Below are positions 11,099 to 22,348 of a DNA stretch of 64,000 nt, piece by piece. This stretch comes from Cycas panzhihuaensis. Lineage: Eukaryota; Cycadophyta. The stretch is from assembly GCA_023213395.1 (NCBI GenBank), contig CM041465.1:124689741-124753740 (forward strand), given 5' to 3'. A program made the translations under genes and the position numbers. Each line of letters opens with the position of its first letter. The first letter of the stretch is position 1. The notes beneath the pieces were generated by a model that ran no database searches, was not told where the DNA came from, and saw only the letters and a program-made list of their open reading frames with translations.

Positions 11099-11842
11099 TT
11101 AATTCTCTTTTATGGATGAATTAAAGTTTGCCAAAAAGAGAAGAATAAAAAATAGCCATTTGGGTAATCCATTATTACCCAAAAGAATGTTATATTCTAA
11201 ATTAAGGCCAATAATGGTTAGTTTAGTATAAATTATCTTTTTGTCTAGAGTAAAAGGGAGAGTGACTTGACTAAGGGATACTTTTTTATTTTTATTATAT
11301 CCTTGATAAATCCACTCATATGGGTCAAAGACCAAAATTTTAAGATGCTCAACAAGATGAAGAAGGATTACATTCATAGATGATTCCTCATCAATGATGA
11401 CATGTTTAATGTTAATATCATCTTTGATAATTTTAATATAAAATGGAGGTATTTCATTGGGAGCATGAGTAGGAAATGTGGCTAAATCAAAAGAAAGCAT
11501 AGAAGTAGATGAATTGACTGCAACAAGAACTCCAAATACATCAAAAAAGAGTTGATGTTACTCAGGGTAACACTTATTCAAATCTATGAATAAGATACCC
11601 ATAGGAATAGTCTTCAACTCATCGACCAAAGAGAATGATCCATCCTTTAAACTGGAAGGAATGGATCTAAACCTGATAGGATGGGGAGGTACAAGAGGTA
11701 AAGTGTCAAAGTTATTTACCATAGAATCATTAAGTGATTTAGATGAATTTGAGCTCTTTATAATATCCACCATGTTAATTATTCTCTTAGTCTCACCACC
11801 TTTAAGAGGTAGGCAAGCTTGACTATTAGTATGCTTTATCAA
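11099..11842 (-). pseudogene. Aspartic protease region of copy C
   Basis: The 133-codon minus-strand ORF 11500-11099 contains VIIDEESSMNVI, the retropepsin-type active-site strand with its Asp, and later LEYNILLGNNGLPKW, matching the conserved ILGRPWI segment seen in copy A. Upstream (11842-11558) is a Ser/Pro-rich stretch collinear with 25140-25420 (A) and 34963-35290 (D). Intact relatives use this dimeric protease to mature Gag-Pol. The active-site motif has E for the usual G after Asp (DEESS versus DEGSS in A), which probably disables it. Confidence 0.75.
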
Positions 11843-11859
11843 ATGATTAGAGGGAGTAG

Positions 11860-12970
11860 TAGTCTTTTTGGATGAATCAAAACTAGAAGGCTCATATTTA
11901 TTATCTTGAATCTATTTCACCTTACCTTTTTCATCTTTGTTCCTTTATCCTTATGTTGAGGTAAGGGGTCTTTGTGAATTATTTGGTCTTAAGATGTCTT
12001 GGAAGGATGATTTGTTTGAACATTTAAATTTTGAGTAATGGTTTAGATTGTATGACATTCACTTCTATCGTGGGTGTCTATTTAGTAGTAAGGATACCAC
12101 TTGGTCTTTTTAAAAAGAGGAGAGGGTGTAGGAAGAACTTGTTTCCTTCTCCTTTTAGTAAGATGAGTTACTTTTATTTCTTGAGAAAGTTAATTTTTGG
12201 TAGGACTATCAACACATAAGTTGGTATTGATTGCACACTCTAATGATCTATAGAAGGAGTTAGGTGATCGTAGGTGAGCTCAAGGTAGGAAGTCTTAGAT
12301 GTTTAAATGGTTTCTTTATAGGGAACAAATTACCCAACCCTTTTAATACTTGCCTAAATTTTAAAAGTTTCTAAATCCAAACATTAATCAATAACTTCTT
12401 CATAGGTTTAAGAACCAACCTTCGATACTTGAATATGCACATGTGGCTTTGAAGCATTAGTAAATAGATTGAAAAGGAGACTAGGATCAAGATAAGAGTG
12501 ACACATATATACTTGGTCTTGGAATCTCTTCACAAAGTCCCTACAAGTTTCATTGTAATTTTGTTTAATAACCAAAAGAAATTTGATGTCAAATTCCAAA
12601 GGTCTCACTACATCAAAGTAGTTGATGAAGGAGTCAACCAATTGTTAAAATAAGAGAATAGAGGATGAAGGAAGTTGCTATAACCACTTCAAGGCATCAC
12701 CTTGAAGTGATTTAGGAAACATATGCATCATGACATAGTCATCTGGCCTAGAACCCACACAAGCAAGTGTAAATGCTTATATATGAAAAGTTGGATCCTG
12801 GGAAGAGTCACCTAAAAATTTAGGTAACTTAGAAAGGAATGGAGACATAAGGGATAATAGAACCTCACATGAAAATAAGACTTTATATAGTATAGAAAAG
12901 GCTTCCTCAGCCTCAACATAGTACTTCATAAGACTTCATATAGTATAGAATGTTGAGATAAGGATGATGG
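11860..12970 (-). pseudogene. gag of Ty3/gypsy copy C (3' part)
   Basis: The minus-strand ORF 12641-12408 carries the capsid segment LLVIKQNYNETCRDFVKRFQ, with counterparts in A (about 24460-24520) and D (34237-34494). A degenerate zinc-finger-like motif PYYxIDTHDRSECHTI lies at about 12100-12050; its first Cys reads Trp and its His reads Tyr. The 5' part of gag and the 5' LTR of copy C are missing: the copy ends head-to-head against LTR1 at about 12970-12988. Gag would form the particle that packages element RNA. Broken by several stops. Confidence 0.65.
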
Positions 12971-12987
12971 GTATGGAGTGGTAAAAG

Positions 12988-15336
12988 GTATTTCACTAAA
13001 ACCTAGCCCTTGATTGGTATTTGGTTTGTAGTTGTAAGATTTTGATGTGCTTGTTATATGGTTTCATGGAAATTTGGATGATGCATTTGTTTTATTATGA
13101 ATTAGGCCATGTTTTAATGAAGGAATGTACGAATTTGATTTAATGATTTATAATGAATGATGATGTGATATTTATTTTTACTATCATCTGTTGATGACTG
13201 AGACTATGTCACTAAAATTTTTCTTCATGATCAATTTTACCTAATGCTTCCTTTGAAACCTTTATTTTTACGTCTTTTGTCCTTGCTTTCGCCTAAATTT
13301 TTATCATTTTTAATTATTTTAGGGCATGTGTTTAGCATTTTCACCTTGTTTTGGGCATATTTCCTCATTAATAAAGTCATTCATGCCTTAATTTATCAAT
13401 AAAAATCAATTTTTAACCTTTTTAATGAGTTATTTTTGTATCATAACTTATCACATTTTTGGCCTGATTTATCATATTTTTGGCCTGTTCATCATGTTTT
13501 TGGTCCTATTTGTCACATTTTTTACTGTCATGCATGCAAAACTCGACCAACGTACTAGAATTTTACATGCCACTACCTAGATTTAGTGGAATCTTATCTC
13601 TCCAATGCCTAGGAATGACGACAAAGGTTTTGTAATTCATTGTGGAAGAGTTAGTAGTGGTTTGCTCAAGTTTATAGTGAATTTTTTAAGTTTTCCTGGA
13701 AATTTTAAAGACTGCTATTATTGTCATGGAAACTTGATTTTTGAAGAGACTTATAGATGGAATCATAGAAGATTTTTGATGATGTGACTTCGTGACTTGC
13801 TAATATTCAAGTGTTGATGATCCAAGCTTTAATTTTATAGACTTTTATTAAGGTTTCATGCTTCAAGCTTCTTCCAATTTGGTAAGGTCTTTCCTGTTTT
13901 GTCTCTAGTTTATTTCACAGTGTTTTGAAGGTGGTTTAATTGTTGTATTAGTTTTGTACTTATTTTGGGCTTTGAAATACTTGTTGAAAGGCTAACCCTT
14001 TATGGGGTTCCTTAAGGGTTAGGCTAGGGTGGGGCATGGTCATCTCTCCACAGCTCATCTAGCTATCCCTTCCCATTCTTCTATAGCAGCTTATATTTCA
14101 AGCAATTTGCCACTCTTTTTGGCATTGTTTGGATGTGGTTTAGCCTTTTTTCTTAGTTGGTATTCTCCCTTGGTTTATTTTAAAGGAAAGTATTAGGAAA
14201 CATTGATTAGTTAGAAGAAAAATTTCCATTCTCAAGCATTTATTTATAATAGGAAAGAAGTTACAATTTTATAGTACAATGGTTTGTTTATTTTTTCACT
14301 TTGAAGTTTGCCTTTTTCTCTTCAAAAGAAAAGTTGAAAATATTAAATGGTGAATGTATGTCTGATTTTTAATTTGTTAAAGGCTTGAGGATCCTTTTAG
14401 AGTCTTTCCTACTCCAACTCTGATAGAGTCTTTGAAGCTAGTTTCTTATTTAAAATTTGTGGTTCAGATTTATTGATCACATGTGATCTTATAAATCTAA
14501 AAAATCATTAAAAGAAGTAGTAACATCTTCTTCAAATCTCTTTTCTTTTTGCATCATATATCATCTTTTTCAAAGAATTAGTTGCATGCATATAAAGCAA
14601 TCTCTTTTAAATAGCATTGCATATCATTGATTTCTTTGAAAAGTTTTCATAAACAGTCATATTATATGGATTGCATCTCTTAAAAATATATTTCCATTCA
14701 TTATAAGGTGCATATGTTGCATGCAAAAGGATAATTTCATATTTGCATTTGCATCTTTCATTTTTTAAAAAGAAAAATAAAAAGACATAAAAAGTTTTCA
14801 TGCACTAGTTGTAATTTTTATTTGTTTATTGATTGAAAGTAAAGTAGGCTTTTGCTATATTTTATTTTGCTTTGTTGAGCATAATAAACAAAAAAAAAAT
14901 AAAAACAAAAGAAGAAGAAGAAGAACACAAACAAGGAAAAGAAAACAAGAAAGAAGAGGAAAATAAGAACAACTTTTCTATTTTTTTATCCTTTCATATA
15001 TCCCAGTAGAATCCAAAAGGTTGAAAAGATTATTTAAAAGGAGTCCCTAGGAAGGATATTAAAAATACTATCAATATAGGTCTGAATCAAGAACTCCTTC
15101 ACCCAGTTCTATAGGTTAGTGGATTTTACTACCCCCCTCTCACATCCATGCTATTCATCACCTTTCACATCCACACTTTATTAGATATCATAACTGGGTG
15201 AAGACTCATCCTTAGGAGTTGAGAAAAGGTAGTCCTTTAGGACTACCTAAACTTTATATCTCCTACTTTTAATTAAAACAAAGATGATTCCTTAACAATC
15301 AAGGGATATCTAGTTTAGGTCCTCCATAGAATCCCA
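12988..15336 (+). mobile_element. LTR1: 5' LTR of gypsy copy A
   Basis: Plus-strand LTR similar over its whole length to LTR2 (30280-32708). Its first roughly 17 bases (TGTCAAGG...) are missing at the junction with copy C. It includes the phased box array, a conserved block at about 13990-14165, an A-rich purine stretch (14890-14960) and the 3' end 'gaatccca' at 15336, followed by a primer-binding-like site. The length of about 2.35 kb is long for a plant LTR. Confidence 0.8.
13451..13523 (+). promoter_or_regulatory. Four phased TCACRTTTTT boxes in LTR1
   Basis: Boxes TCACATTTTT, TCATATTTTT, TCATGTTTTT and TCACATTTTT start at 13451, 13472, 13492 and 13513, spacing 21, 20 and 21 bp, all in one orientation and separated by GGCCTgattTA-like spacers. 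This is two helical turns per repeat. LTR2 has six units at the same spacing. A role in LTR transcription or chromatin is inferred only from position and regularity. Confidence 0.6.
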
Positions 15337-15346
15337 ACCATCTTTT

Positions 15347-15364
15347 TAGTGACCATACTGGGGA
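15347..15364 (+). promoter_or_regulatory. Primer-binding-like site of copy A
   Basis: TAGTGACCATACTGGGGA lies about 10 bases after the LTR1 end. LTR2 (32719-32736) and LTR3 (44736-44753, with TGG at the start) have the same sequence in the same place. The TGG...GGGGA form resembles primer-binding sites of plant Tat/Athila-type elements. I do not assign the tRNA. Confidence 0.6.
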
Positions 15365-15390
15365 GCTATCATTTATTTTCTTCTAAAGCA

Positions 15391-15519
15391 ATGAAAACTA
15401 TGACACCTACTCCTAAGCACTCCTTGAGGCTCTAAGGCTTTCCACCTAATTCTCAAGTGCACCCTTCTCACTTTGGTCAAGAAGTTTCATCATCTTATGT
15501 TGAATCTTCCGAACTTCAA
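15391..15519 (+). pseudogene. gag of copy A, 5' fragment
   Basis: Starts at ATG 15391, the position equivalent to ATG 32763 (D) and 44780 (B), in the context 'taaagYaATGRAAACTA'. About 43 codons are visible before copia-1 interrupts the gene at 15520-15524. The rest resumes at 23121. A stop is already present within these codons. The N-terminus is Thr/Pro-rich, with no membrane or signal feature. Confidence 0.65.
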
Positions 15520-15524
15520 GCACA
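15520..15524 (+). repeat. Target-site duplication of copia-1, left
   Basis: GCACA immediately before the TG of the 5' LTR. The identical GCACA follows the CA of the 3' LTR at 23116-23120. The homologous uninterrupted site in copy D reads 'ttcaaACACAtgacacc' (about 32887-32903), confirming a clean insertion into gag. Confidence 0.95.
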
Positions 15525-15821
15525 TGAAAAGGGTTAATGACATAAGGTCATTATATTAGTTGATTATTTTGAAAAAGGGTCTTAAGTGAACTTTGAATTA
15601 GATCACTTAAGTGAAATGCACTTTCATGTGCATTATGTGTAATTTCATTTCACCTAACTCTAATGCTCTCTCTCTCAATATAAAAGTAAAGCTCAATGGA
15701 GGAGATTCATTCTTACCTCCCCATTTTGTGAGAGCTACTTTCATTCTCTCAAGTCTCTCTTGCTCCCATGTTTGCCTTTGTGTTTAGTGCATGGAGATGA
15801 AGGATAGATCCACTCTTTTCA
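15525..15821 (+). repeat. 5' LTR of copia-1
   Basis: Starts TGAAAAGGG and ends CTTTTCA. By eye it differs from the 3' LTR (22819-23115) at 13 of 297 positions with no indels; ten of these are transitions. A TATA box (TATAAAAG) is at 15679. It carries an imperfect TTAAGTGAAC...GATCACTTAAG inverted repeat about 80 bases from its start. Confidence 0.97.
15679..15686 (+). promoter_or_regulatory. TATA box of copia-1 LTR
   Basis: TATAAAAG within the 5' LTR, preceded by a CT-rich run, and conserved in the 3' LTR at about 22973. Placed 143 bases before the LTR end, a usual spacing for an LTR promoter that drives the genomic RNA. Confidence 0.65.
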
Positions 15822-15823
15822 TA

Positions 15824-15835
15824 TGGTATTAGAGT
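15824..15835 (+). promoter_or_regulatory. Primer-binding site of copia-1
   Basis: TGGTATTAGAGT starts two bases after the 5' LTR and matches the plant copia initiator-Met-tRNA site TGGTATCAGAGC except at two C-to-T positions. It fixes the orientation and 5' end of the element. Confidence 0.85.
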
Positions 15836-17828
15836 TTGATTTATTCATATTTCCCACTTGCACTTGCAATAGAGCCATCACTTTCTTCTCCCCCACAATC
15901 CATGTGGTGAAGGAGATTGTGAAAGTGAATTTAGAAATATTTTTAAGTCATTATGATAGCATATTTTGTATTGTTTGCTTTTCCTTTATCTTTTATAGGT
16001 TTGGAAGCATAATATAAGGAGTTGTAAGATCCAAGGATTCCAATCCTTTGCTAGCCATTCATGCTATCTCATTCTTCTTTTTCTTTCCCCTTGTTTATCC
16101 ATTTAACAAAGGGAAATGCTACTGAAATTTTTCCAGCATTTAGAAGAATGATTGTAAGGGGAGGTTTTACCCATTTTTTTAAAAGAAATTTGAGCCATTT
16201 AAAATATATATCATTGTATGCTCTCACCTTGCCCATATTGGGATCCTGGTGATAAAAAAATGATGGAAATTTCATATGGTATCATGTGTTAATGAGATAT
16301 TAGCAAGCTGAAATTTCTGTAGAAATACAATTTGATTACTAAACTTCACAGGTCTGTAAAATCTTCTACAGAGATCCAATTAAAGTGATTCTAATTGTCA
16401 AATATGAGGCTCTAAGTCTACTTTCCAATACAAAAATTGATACCTAATTTGGATGTCGTATGAGGAAGTTATTGCTATTTTAGTGAACAGTAGTTATTTT
16501 TAGTAAGAATTCTAAAAAATTATAATTTTCTAATTTTGTGGGGCTATCAAAAACTTTCCAAAACTCATTTGGACATGATTCCACTTCCTAAAGATGAATC
16601 TCTGAGTCTAGTTTACAGCACAAAAACTGGCACTCCATTTCGAGATCGTGGGAGAAAGTTATTGCTGATTTAGTGAAGACTACTTCTTTTGTATTAACAA
16701 AAAAAAAGAAGTGAGAGAAAATTTCTTTCTTCTTTTTATAAGACTTAAAAGCCCATTGTAAAAGTGAGAAAAAACACCTGGATCAGAGCAATATCTGGTG
16801 TCCTCACTTACTTATTAGCATTTCATTTCATCACTCTAAAGACACTTCAAGCAAGCACTCCAAGCAAGCATTCTATTTTTAGTTAAATGTACGTTTGATG
16901 TAATTTGATAATCTTTTCACTCTTCCTAAAAGGAACGCATCACGTACACTATTTTCTGCCATCTTATACCTATTCACACACTCACCAAGGTTGAGATACC
17001 TTGGTTGGAATAATGTGATGTCATAAAGGAGGTGTGGGTTTCAAGTTGGGATTGGACTAAACCGGAATATTGGTGAGGTTTGGTTAGCCATACCATCGTG
17101 CCTTAATCAGGGATCATCCTGATAACCAACTAGGAAAACTAAAACTTTAATACAAGATTAAAATATACCCAATCCAATATCTGTCATAGCCATGGGTATA
17201 CACGTACCACTCTTTAGAGGAGGTATATAACTACTCATTGGTAAACTAGGTGAGGATTGGGAGTACTTGGGCTCCGTTGTGACTTGGATTTCATCACCAA
17301 GCACAATTGCGGGTATCGTAGGTGAAGGCCACCTTAATTCTACTAGAAGCCTAGGCATCCCTTCAATAACCTTAACTACATGTTGGGCACAAGTTAGAGG
17401 TTATTGGGTTGATTACACATCCTACATTTGAGTTTCAAGTTGTGTGAACCCAATGATGTCAGCTTCTACGTTGGCCTACAATCTTGTATATCAATTACTT
17501 ACTTATTTGTAAAAAGTGATCCATAGTGTAATCATAATCATAGTGCTTCTTATATTCCTACTACATCAGGTTAATATTTTCCACAAGTGTTAGTGGCCAA
17601 TTTTTATCATAGTGCTTCTCATATTCCTACTGTGTCAGGTTAATATTTGTCACACGTATTGGTGACTTTTCTCTAAGTTGCTCCCTTCATCTTTGAGCAA
17701 CCATTCTCACTTCTTCTTCCTTCTGCTACACTACTTCATTATATTTCCCATTTGTAAATAGTGATCAATCATTTATTGCTATCACTTTTATAGTCCCTTG
17801 TTCATTTCTTCCCTTCTAAAAAGACACC
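15836..17828 (+). other. Long untranslated leader of copia-1
   Basis: Two kilobases without a supported gene. It contains a diverged duplication of about 185 bp (copy 1 about 16395-16500, copy 2 about 16580-16690) sharing 'gTCTAgTTTaCAgcaCAaaaA' and AAGTTATTGCT blocks, and a 69-bp tandem duplication (17538-17606 and 17607-17675) beginning TCATAGTGCTTC. Short ORFs on both strands (such as 16061-16275 and 17158-17358) overlap each other and show no family features. Confidence 0.6.
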
Positions 17829-18900
17829 ATGTCTTTACAGTTCAAGCAAAATGTGAACTGCATTCTAAAAGGGAAAGAAAATTGGGACATGTGGTTCACT
17901 GGTGTCAGAAATGCTACAAAGTATGAAGGTCTATAGAGAGATCACTTACAACCTACACCACCTGTTGCAGCTACAACTACCACAACTACTTCAGCAAGAG
18001 GTGCTCCAACTGCTCCCACTGAAGCTGTAGCTAAATGCTAATGGGAACTTGATGATGATAAAATCCGTGCAGGGATAATACTTGTCACTGATTATTCCCT
18101 GGATAATCTCATTGATGAAGCTGTACATGATACATCATGGAAAGTTCTTAAAATTCTTAAGAAAAACTTTGACACTAAATCATACATAGAATTTGTTCAC
18201 TTAGTGCTGAAGATGAACAAATTGAAAATACAGAAAGGACATGCAAGTGAGATAATCAATCTCCTTTGTCCAATCAAGCAAGCCATTGATAAATATTTTA
18301 AAACTCAATGCATTACATGGGATTTCTTGATTCAATCATATCTCCATATCCCATATTATAAAAATCTATTGGGAAGTCTTCAATCTAGTGGCACTTTGAA
18401 GACCCTAAACTTTGAGTATCTTGCTGATAAGTTTATTAAATTTGATAAGACCTTTGATACCAACTTTTCCACTACATCAGATCCAATTGATGCTACTTTT
18501 GAAGTGGAAGAAGATCTTGGTTACACCAAAAATCAAGGTCAATACTCTCATAGAGGTGGTAATTCCTGTGGAAGAGGAAGAGGTAAATAACAAGGACAAC
18601 GTCCTCTTAGTTAACATGATCCTTAATTGCAACAAAAATAGTCCCAAGGCCAAGGCCAAAATAATCAACCTAGACCTAGATCCAGTAATTAAAGACAATC
18701 TAACTAGCCTAATACTTGGACTAGAAATCAAACAATTATGTGCCAAAGGTGTAATAGAAAAGGACATTATGCCAAAAATTATAGAACTGCCACCAACAAA
18801 CTACCAAGTTATCAATAGCGCCATGGTGTACATAATGTTGATAATACTTCTTTTGAAGATGCTTTTGGTGAAATGCAATTTGCTCATACATACCTTCAAA
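17829..18900 (+). pseudogene. gag of copia-1
   Basis: ATG 17829 opens a frame that is kept through protease and integrase to about 20770. It starts with a copia-type Gag (LKGKENWDMWFTGV), then WKVLKILKKNFDTK and LKMNKLKIQKGH. A Gln/Gly-rich tract at 18560-18740 carries six stops (18588, 18612, 18624, 18639, 18690, 18705), all TAA or TAG in Gln-rich context. The zinc knuckle at 18741-18782 reads CQRCNRKGHYAKNY, its last Cys replaced by Tyr. Further stops precede 18204. Gag would package element RNA. Not functional. Confidence 0.85.
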
Positions 18901-18949
18901 GACTTAGGACCACTTCATCAAATGTTGTTGATAGGTCCACTAAGTATAT

Positions 18950-19470
18950 TGAGGCTTATTATGGCTATGCTTATTCACTTTTGCCTTCACCACTTGGAGT
19001 TGCAACTAGTGCTACCTCAAATACTTCATCGTGGATCATGGATACTGGAGCAACACAACACATGACTTGTCATCGTCAATTCTTTCAAGATTTTGACTCT
19101 GAAGTTTATGGTGTTATACACATGGCTGACAAATCATCTCAGCCAGTCGAAGGACTTAGAATTGTTTGCCTGAAACTCCCAGGCCTTCCAGATTTTACAC
19201 TTGTTGATGTTTTATATATTCCTACTCTAAAATAAAATCTGCTCTCCATGTCCACCCTTGTCTCTCGTGGATTTGATCTGAGTGTAACTGCAAATAATCA
19301 AACTCTCTATGTTATTCACCCTCCTTCAAATGCTGTGGTTATGACCAAAATTTTTGATGGTAAAATTTTTCGCCTAACTGGCTCACCATCCTCTGAAGCC
19401 AACTATGTTGATGATGAATTTCTTTTTACCACAACCCTGACTCCTCAAAAGTTGTCCCAAGCAGCTCTAT
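18950..19470 (+). pseudogene. Aspartic protease and pre-integrase region of copia-1
   Basis: The frame continues from gag. WIMDTGATQHMT at 19032-19067 is the copia retropepsin active site, with its catalytic Asp codon at 19041 intact. Downstream VDVLYIPTLK (to 19232) then stop 19233 and LLSMSTL mark the C-terminal protease segment; the GAG-pre-integrase linker follows to the stop before HAHMGH (19470). In the live element this protease cuts the polyprotein. The active site is kept, but stops at about 18822, 19233 and 19470 prevent a full product. Confidence 0.85.
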
Positions 19471-20400
19471 AGCATGCTCATATGGGCCATATCAAAATTG
19501 ATCATTTAAGAGAACTACAAGGCACTCTTCCTGGTTTGCTGAAGTTCCCCTCTAAGCCCTTTAAATGTGAAGCATGTATTATTGCTAAATCTCAAAGACA
19601 ACCCTTTCCTCATAGTCAGTGGAAATCTAGCCAACCTTTACAGCTTGTACACTCAGATATATGCGGTCCTATTCCCATCCCTTCTCTCAAATAGAAGTGG
19701 TACTATATTACTTTCATTGATGATTTTACCAAGAAAGTATGGGTTGGTTTTCTTGCAAAGAAAGATGAAGCTTTTTCTATGTTTCAAGCTTTCAAGGCCC
19801 ACATGGAAAATGAATCTAGATTTAAGATCAAAATACTCAAGACTGACAATGGTGGCGAGTACACATCCAATGAGTTTGACTCGTACCTACGTCAACAAGG
19901 AATCAAACATCAAACCACTGTTATAGGTACACCCCAACAAAATGGAGTTGTCGAGTGCATGAACATGACCATCATGAATATGGCTCGTGTTATGCTGGTA
20001 TATATGAATGTCCCTATCTATCTTTGGGCTAAGGCTATCTAGACTGTTGTGTATTGCATCAACACTACTAGTCCCTCCAAGCTCGGCCCCTCTCCATATG
20101 AAATGTGATATGGACAAACCCCCTCTATCTCCTACTTCAGAATTTTTAGCTCTACCTATTATGCTTATATTTTGTACGAACATAGAAATAAGCTCTAAGA
20201 TAGAGTCATCAAAGGCATCTTAGTTGGATACCCTATGGACAAAAAGGGATGCAAGGTTTTTATACCTTCAAAGTGTAAAATCATCATCACTAGAGATGTT
20301 ATGTTTGCAGAGACTAAAGATCAATTACTCAGACTTGACTCCAAGATGCCTTCATACCGATTTAATGATGCCACTAAATTTGATGTCTAGATTCTAAAAT
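19470..20400 (+). pseudogene. Integrase of copia-1
   Basis: Same frame as gag. The HHCC zinc-binding region is HAHMGHIKIDHL...CEACIIAK (19473-19596). The catalytic core has D in HSDICGP (codon 19656), D in TDNGGEY (19845) and E in GTPQQNGVVE (19953), 36 codons apart as in copia integrases. The copia C-terminal segment GILVGYPMDKKGCKVF follows near 20220. Stops lie at 19692, 20040, about 20106, about 20196 and 20388. Integrase upstream of RT identifies the Ty1/copia superfamily. All three catalytic residues survive, but the gene is interrupted. Confidence 0.9.
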
Positions 20401-20790
20401 TTAGGGGGGGAGATGCTGAACAGTTACTCAAAATCTTGGAATCTAACAATAGAGCCTCGGAGGATACAAGCTCTGACTCCAAGCCAATGTGTATACATCC
20501 AACACCATCATTTATGAATAGCCAAGTTGACAAAGGTAAAGCCATAGCAGAAGGATCATCTTCTCCAACATTTGTGGCTAGCCCATCTTCTCTAGCATCA
20601 TCAACTTCCTCCGTGCCAAATATTTCACATGATCCTTTTTAGGATCAAAACGAAGATCAAGAGGTTGTGGAAATGAAAACCTCATTCCCAACTCGAGGTT
20701 TTCGTGAAGCCTACTAGCTATATAAGGACATGCGACCAGATGAGGTAGGCAAAACTGGCACTGAAGTGCCCATAGAGTAAGGATGCATGA
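20400..20790 (+). pseudogene. Integrase-RT spacer of copia-1 with frame change
   Basis: A Ser/Thr/Pro-rich spacer (20436-20642 open) of the kind found between integrase and RT in copia polyproteins. The gag-IN frame ends at stops 20640, about 20715 and about 20778. From about 20790 the coding frame is the next one (ESLFVELEP...), so an indel lies at roughly 20770-20795. No domain is recognised. Confidence 0.6.
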
Positions 20791-21830
20791 ATCACTTTTC
20801 GTTGAGCTTGAACCAACAAAACAGCATCTTGCTCTTAATGAAGAGCCTCTAACATACCAAGAAGCTGTAAAGCATGCAGCTTGGAGAAATGCCATGAATG
20901 AAGAGTATCAATCTCTTATTAAGAACGGTACATAGGAGCTTGTTGATCTACCACTTGGTAGAAAGGTAGTTCAAAATAAATGGGTATTCAAAAATAAGTA
21001 TAGATTAGATGGCATCCTAGAAAAACACAAGGCGAGGTTGGTAGCAAAAGAATTCACATAAAGGGAAGGCATTGATTACACTGAAATATTTGCTCCTACA
21101 ACTAAGTGGCCTACAATCAGAACTCTTATAGCCTTGGCTGCTCAACAGGGTTGGAAAATCCACCAACTCAATGTTAAGATTGCATTTCTCAATGGGGACC
21201 TTAAAGAAGAATTTTACATGGCTCAGCTAAAAGGATACGAGATTGACGGTCATGAGCATAAAGTTTGTAGGCTCAAAAGGTCCTTGTACGGTTTAAAGCA
21301 AGCCCCTTGTGCTTGGTTTACCAAGTTGTCTGAAAGAATGAGGCAACTTGGATATGAGGTTTATGACTATCAAGATATTGATGCAACATTATTCTTCAAG
21401 CACCAAAATGATGAAGTTACTTACCTCTTAATCTTTGTGGATGACATGCTCATAACGGGGAATAATGAACAGGTAATCAGCCAACTAAAGGACCTTGCTA
21501 AAACTTTTAAATTGTCTAACCTTGGATTGATGAAATATTACTTGGAAATTAAAGTAACTCAAAAGGATGGCAAAATCTTTCTCTCCTAAGAAAAATATAT
21601 CAACTATCTTTTGACAAAGTTTCAGTTGGAAGGTGCTCGACTAGTGAATACACCTATGGAGCCTAATATTAAACTCTCAGTTGATGGTGATAATAGGGAG
21701 GTAGACGCAACACTCTATAGGCAACTTATAGGTAGTCTCATCTATACTACCAACACAAGGCCAGATATTGCACACTCTATTGGCATTCTTACAAGATTCA
21801 TGATAAATCCTAAGCAGAATCATTGGTAAG
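20790..21830 (+). pseudogene. Reverse transcriptase of copia-1
   Basis: The frame shifts relative to gag-IN. The RT begins EAVKHAAWRNAMNEEY (about 20855), with NGTxELVDLP (stop in place of the conserved Trp), KARLVAKEF, TLIALAAQQGWKIHQLNVKIAFLNGDL (one catalytic Asp position reads Lys: the family has DVKTAF), CRLKRSLYGLKQAPCAWF, and FVDDM at 21434-21448, the YVDD-box equivalent. GxMKYYLEI and RQLIGSLIYTTNTRPDI follow. Stops: about 20934, about 21060, 21587, 21827. The 151-codon segment 21134-21589 is the longest intact piece. Confidence 0.92.
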
Positions 21831-22348
21831 CTACAATACGAGTGTTGGGGTACCTAAAGACGACTAGCAAATATGGTCTGTTGTATGAACCCAATGCAGA
21901 ATTTAAACTTTATGTATACAGAGACTCAGACTTTGCCAGAGATAAAGACACAGGAAGATCTATGTCTAGGTATGTAACATTTCTTAGAACAACACCAATA
22001 TCATGGAGATCCAGATGGCAAAAGATAGTTGCAGACTCAACTGCTAAAGCTAAGTACATTACTGCTTTTGAGACAAGCAAGGAGGTGATATGGCTTAGAA
22101 AAATATTGAATACATTAAATGCCACCCAAACAAGTTCTACTAGCTTACATGTAGATAATCAATCTATAATCCAGATGGCTAAAAATCCTATATTTCATGA
22201 TCGTACCAAATATATAAGTGCAAAAGTCCACAGGATTAGAGAACTAGTTCATGATGGCACAATTCATTTGGAGTACTGCCCCACAGTAGATCAAGTGGCC
22301 GATATCTTCACCAAACCACTGAAGAGGGTGAAGTTTGAACAATTCTGA
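21830..22348 (+). pseudogene. RNase H of copia-1
   Basis: Open for 168 codons (21842-22348) in the RT frame. Shows GYLKTTSKYGLLY, the first acidic segment YRDSDFARD, SRYVTFLRTTPISWRSR, ADSTAKAKYITAFETSKEVIWLR, DNQSIIQMAKNPIFHDRTKYI and the polyprotein end DQVADIFTKPLKRVKFEQF. This is the standard copia RNase H C-terminus, ending at the natural stop. Best-preserved domain of the element. Confidence 0.92.

Noticed and set aside
16061-16275. Overlapping ORFs on both strands in the copia-1 leader
   Set aside because: They mirror each other over the same bases and show no family features; both are likely chance.
18412-19065. 217-codon ORF in the copia-1 gag/protease region
   Set aside because: It is the wrong frame: the zinc knuckle and protease motif are read in the neighbouring frame that is continuous with gag and integrase. 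Its length comes from Gln-rich DNA lacking stops in that frame.
17829-22348. Reassigned genetic code (TAA/TAG read as Gln, as in some ciliates)
   Set aside because: Several stops replace Trp, Arg or other residues (for example TAG in NGTxELVDLP and TGA in SPYEMxYGQ), TGA is also used, and LTR/Tat architecture and the BRCT gene are plant-like. C-to-T decay on both strands explains the pattern better.
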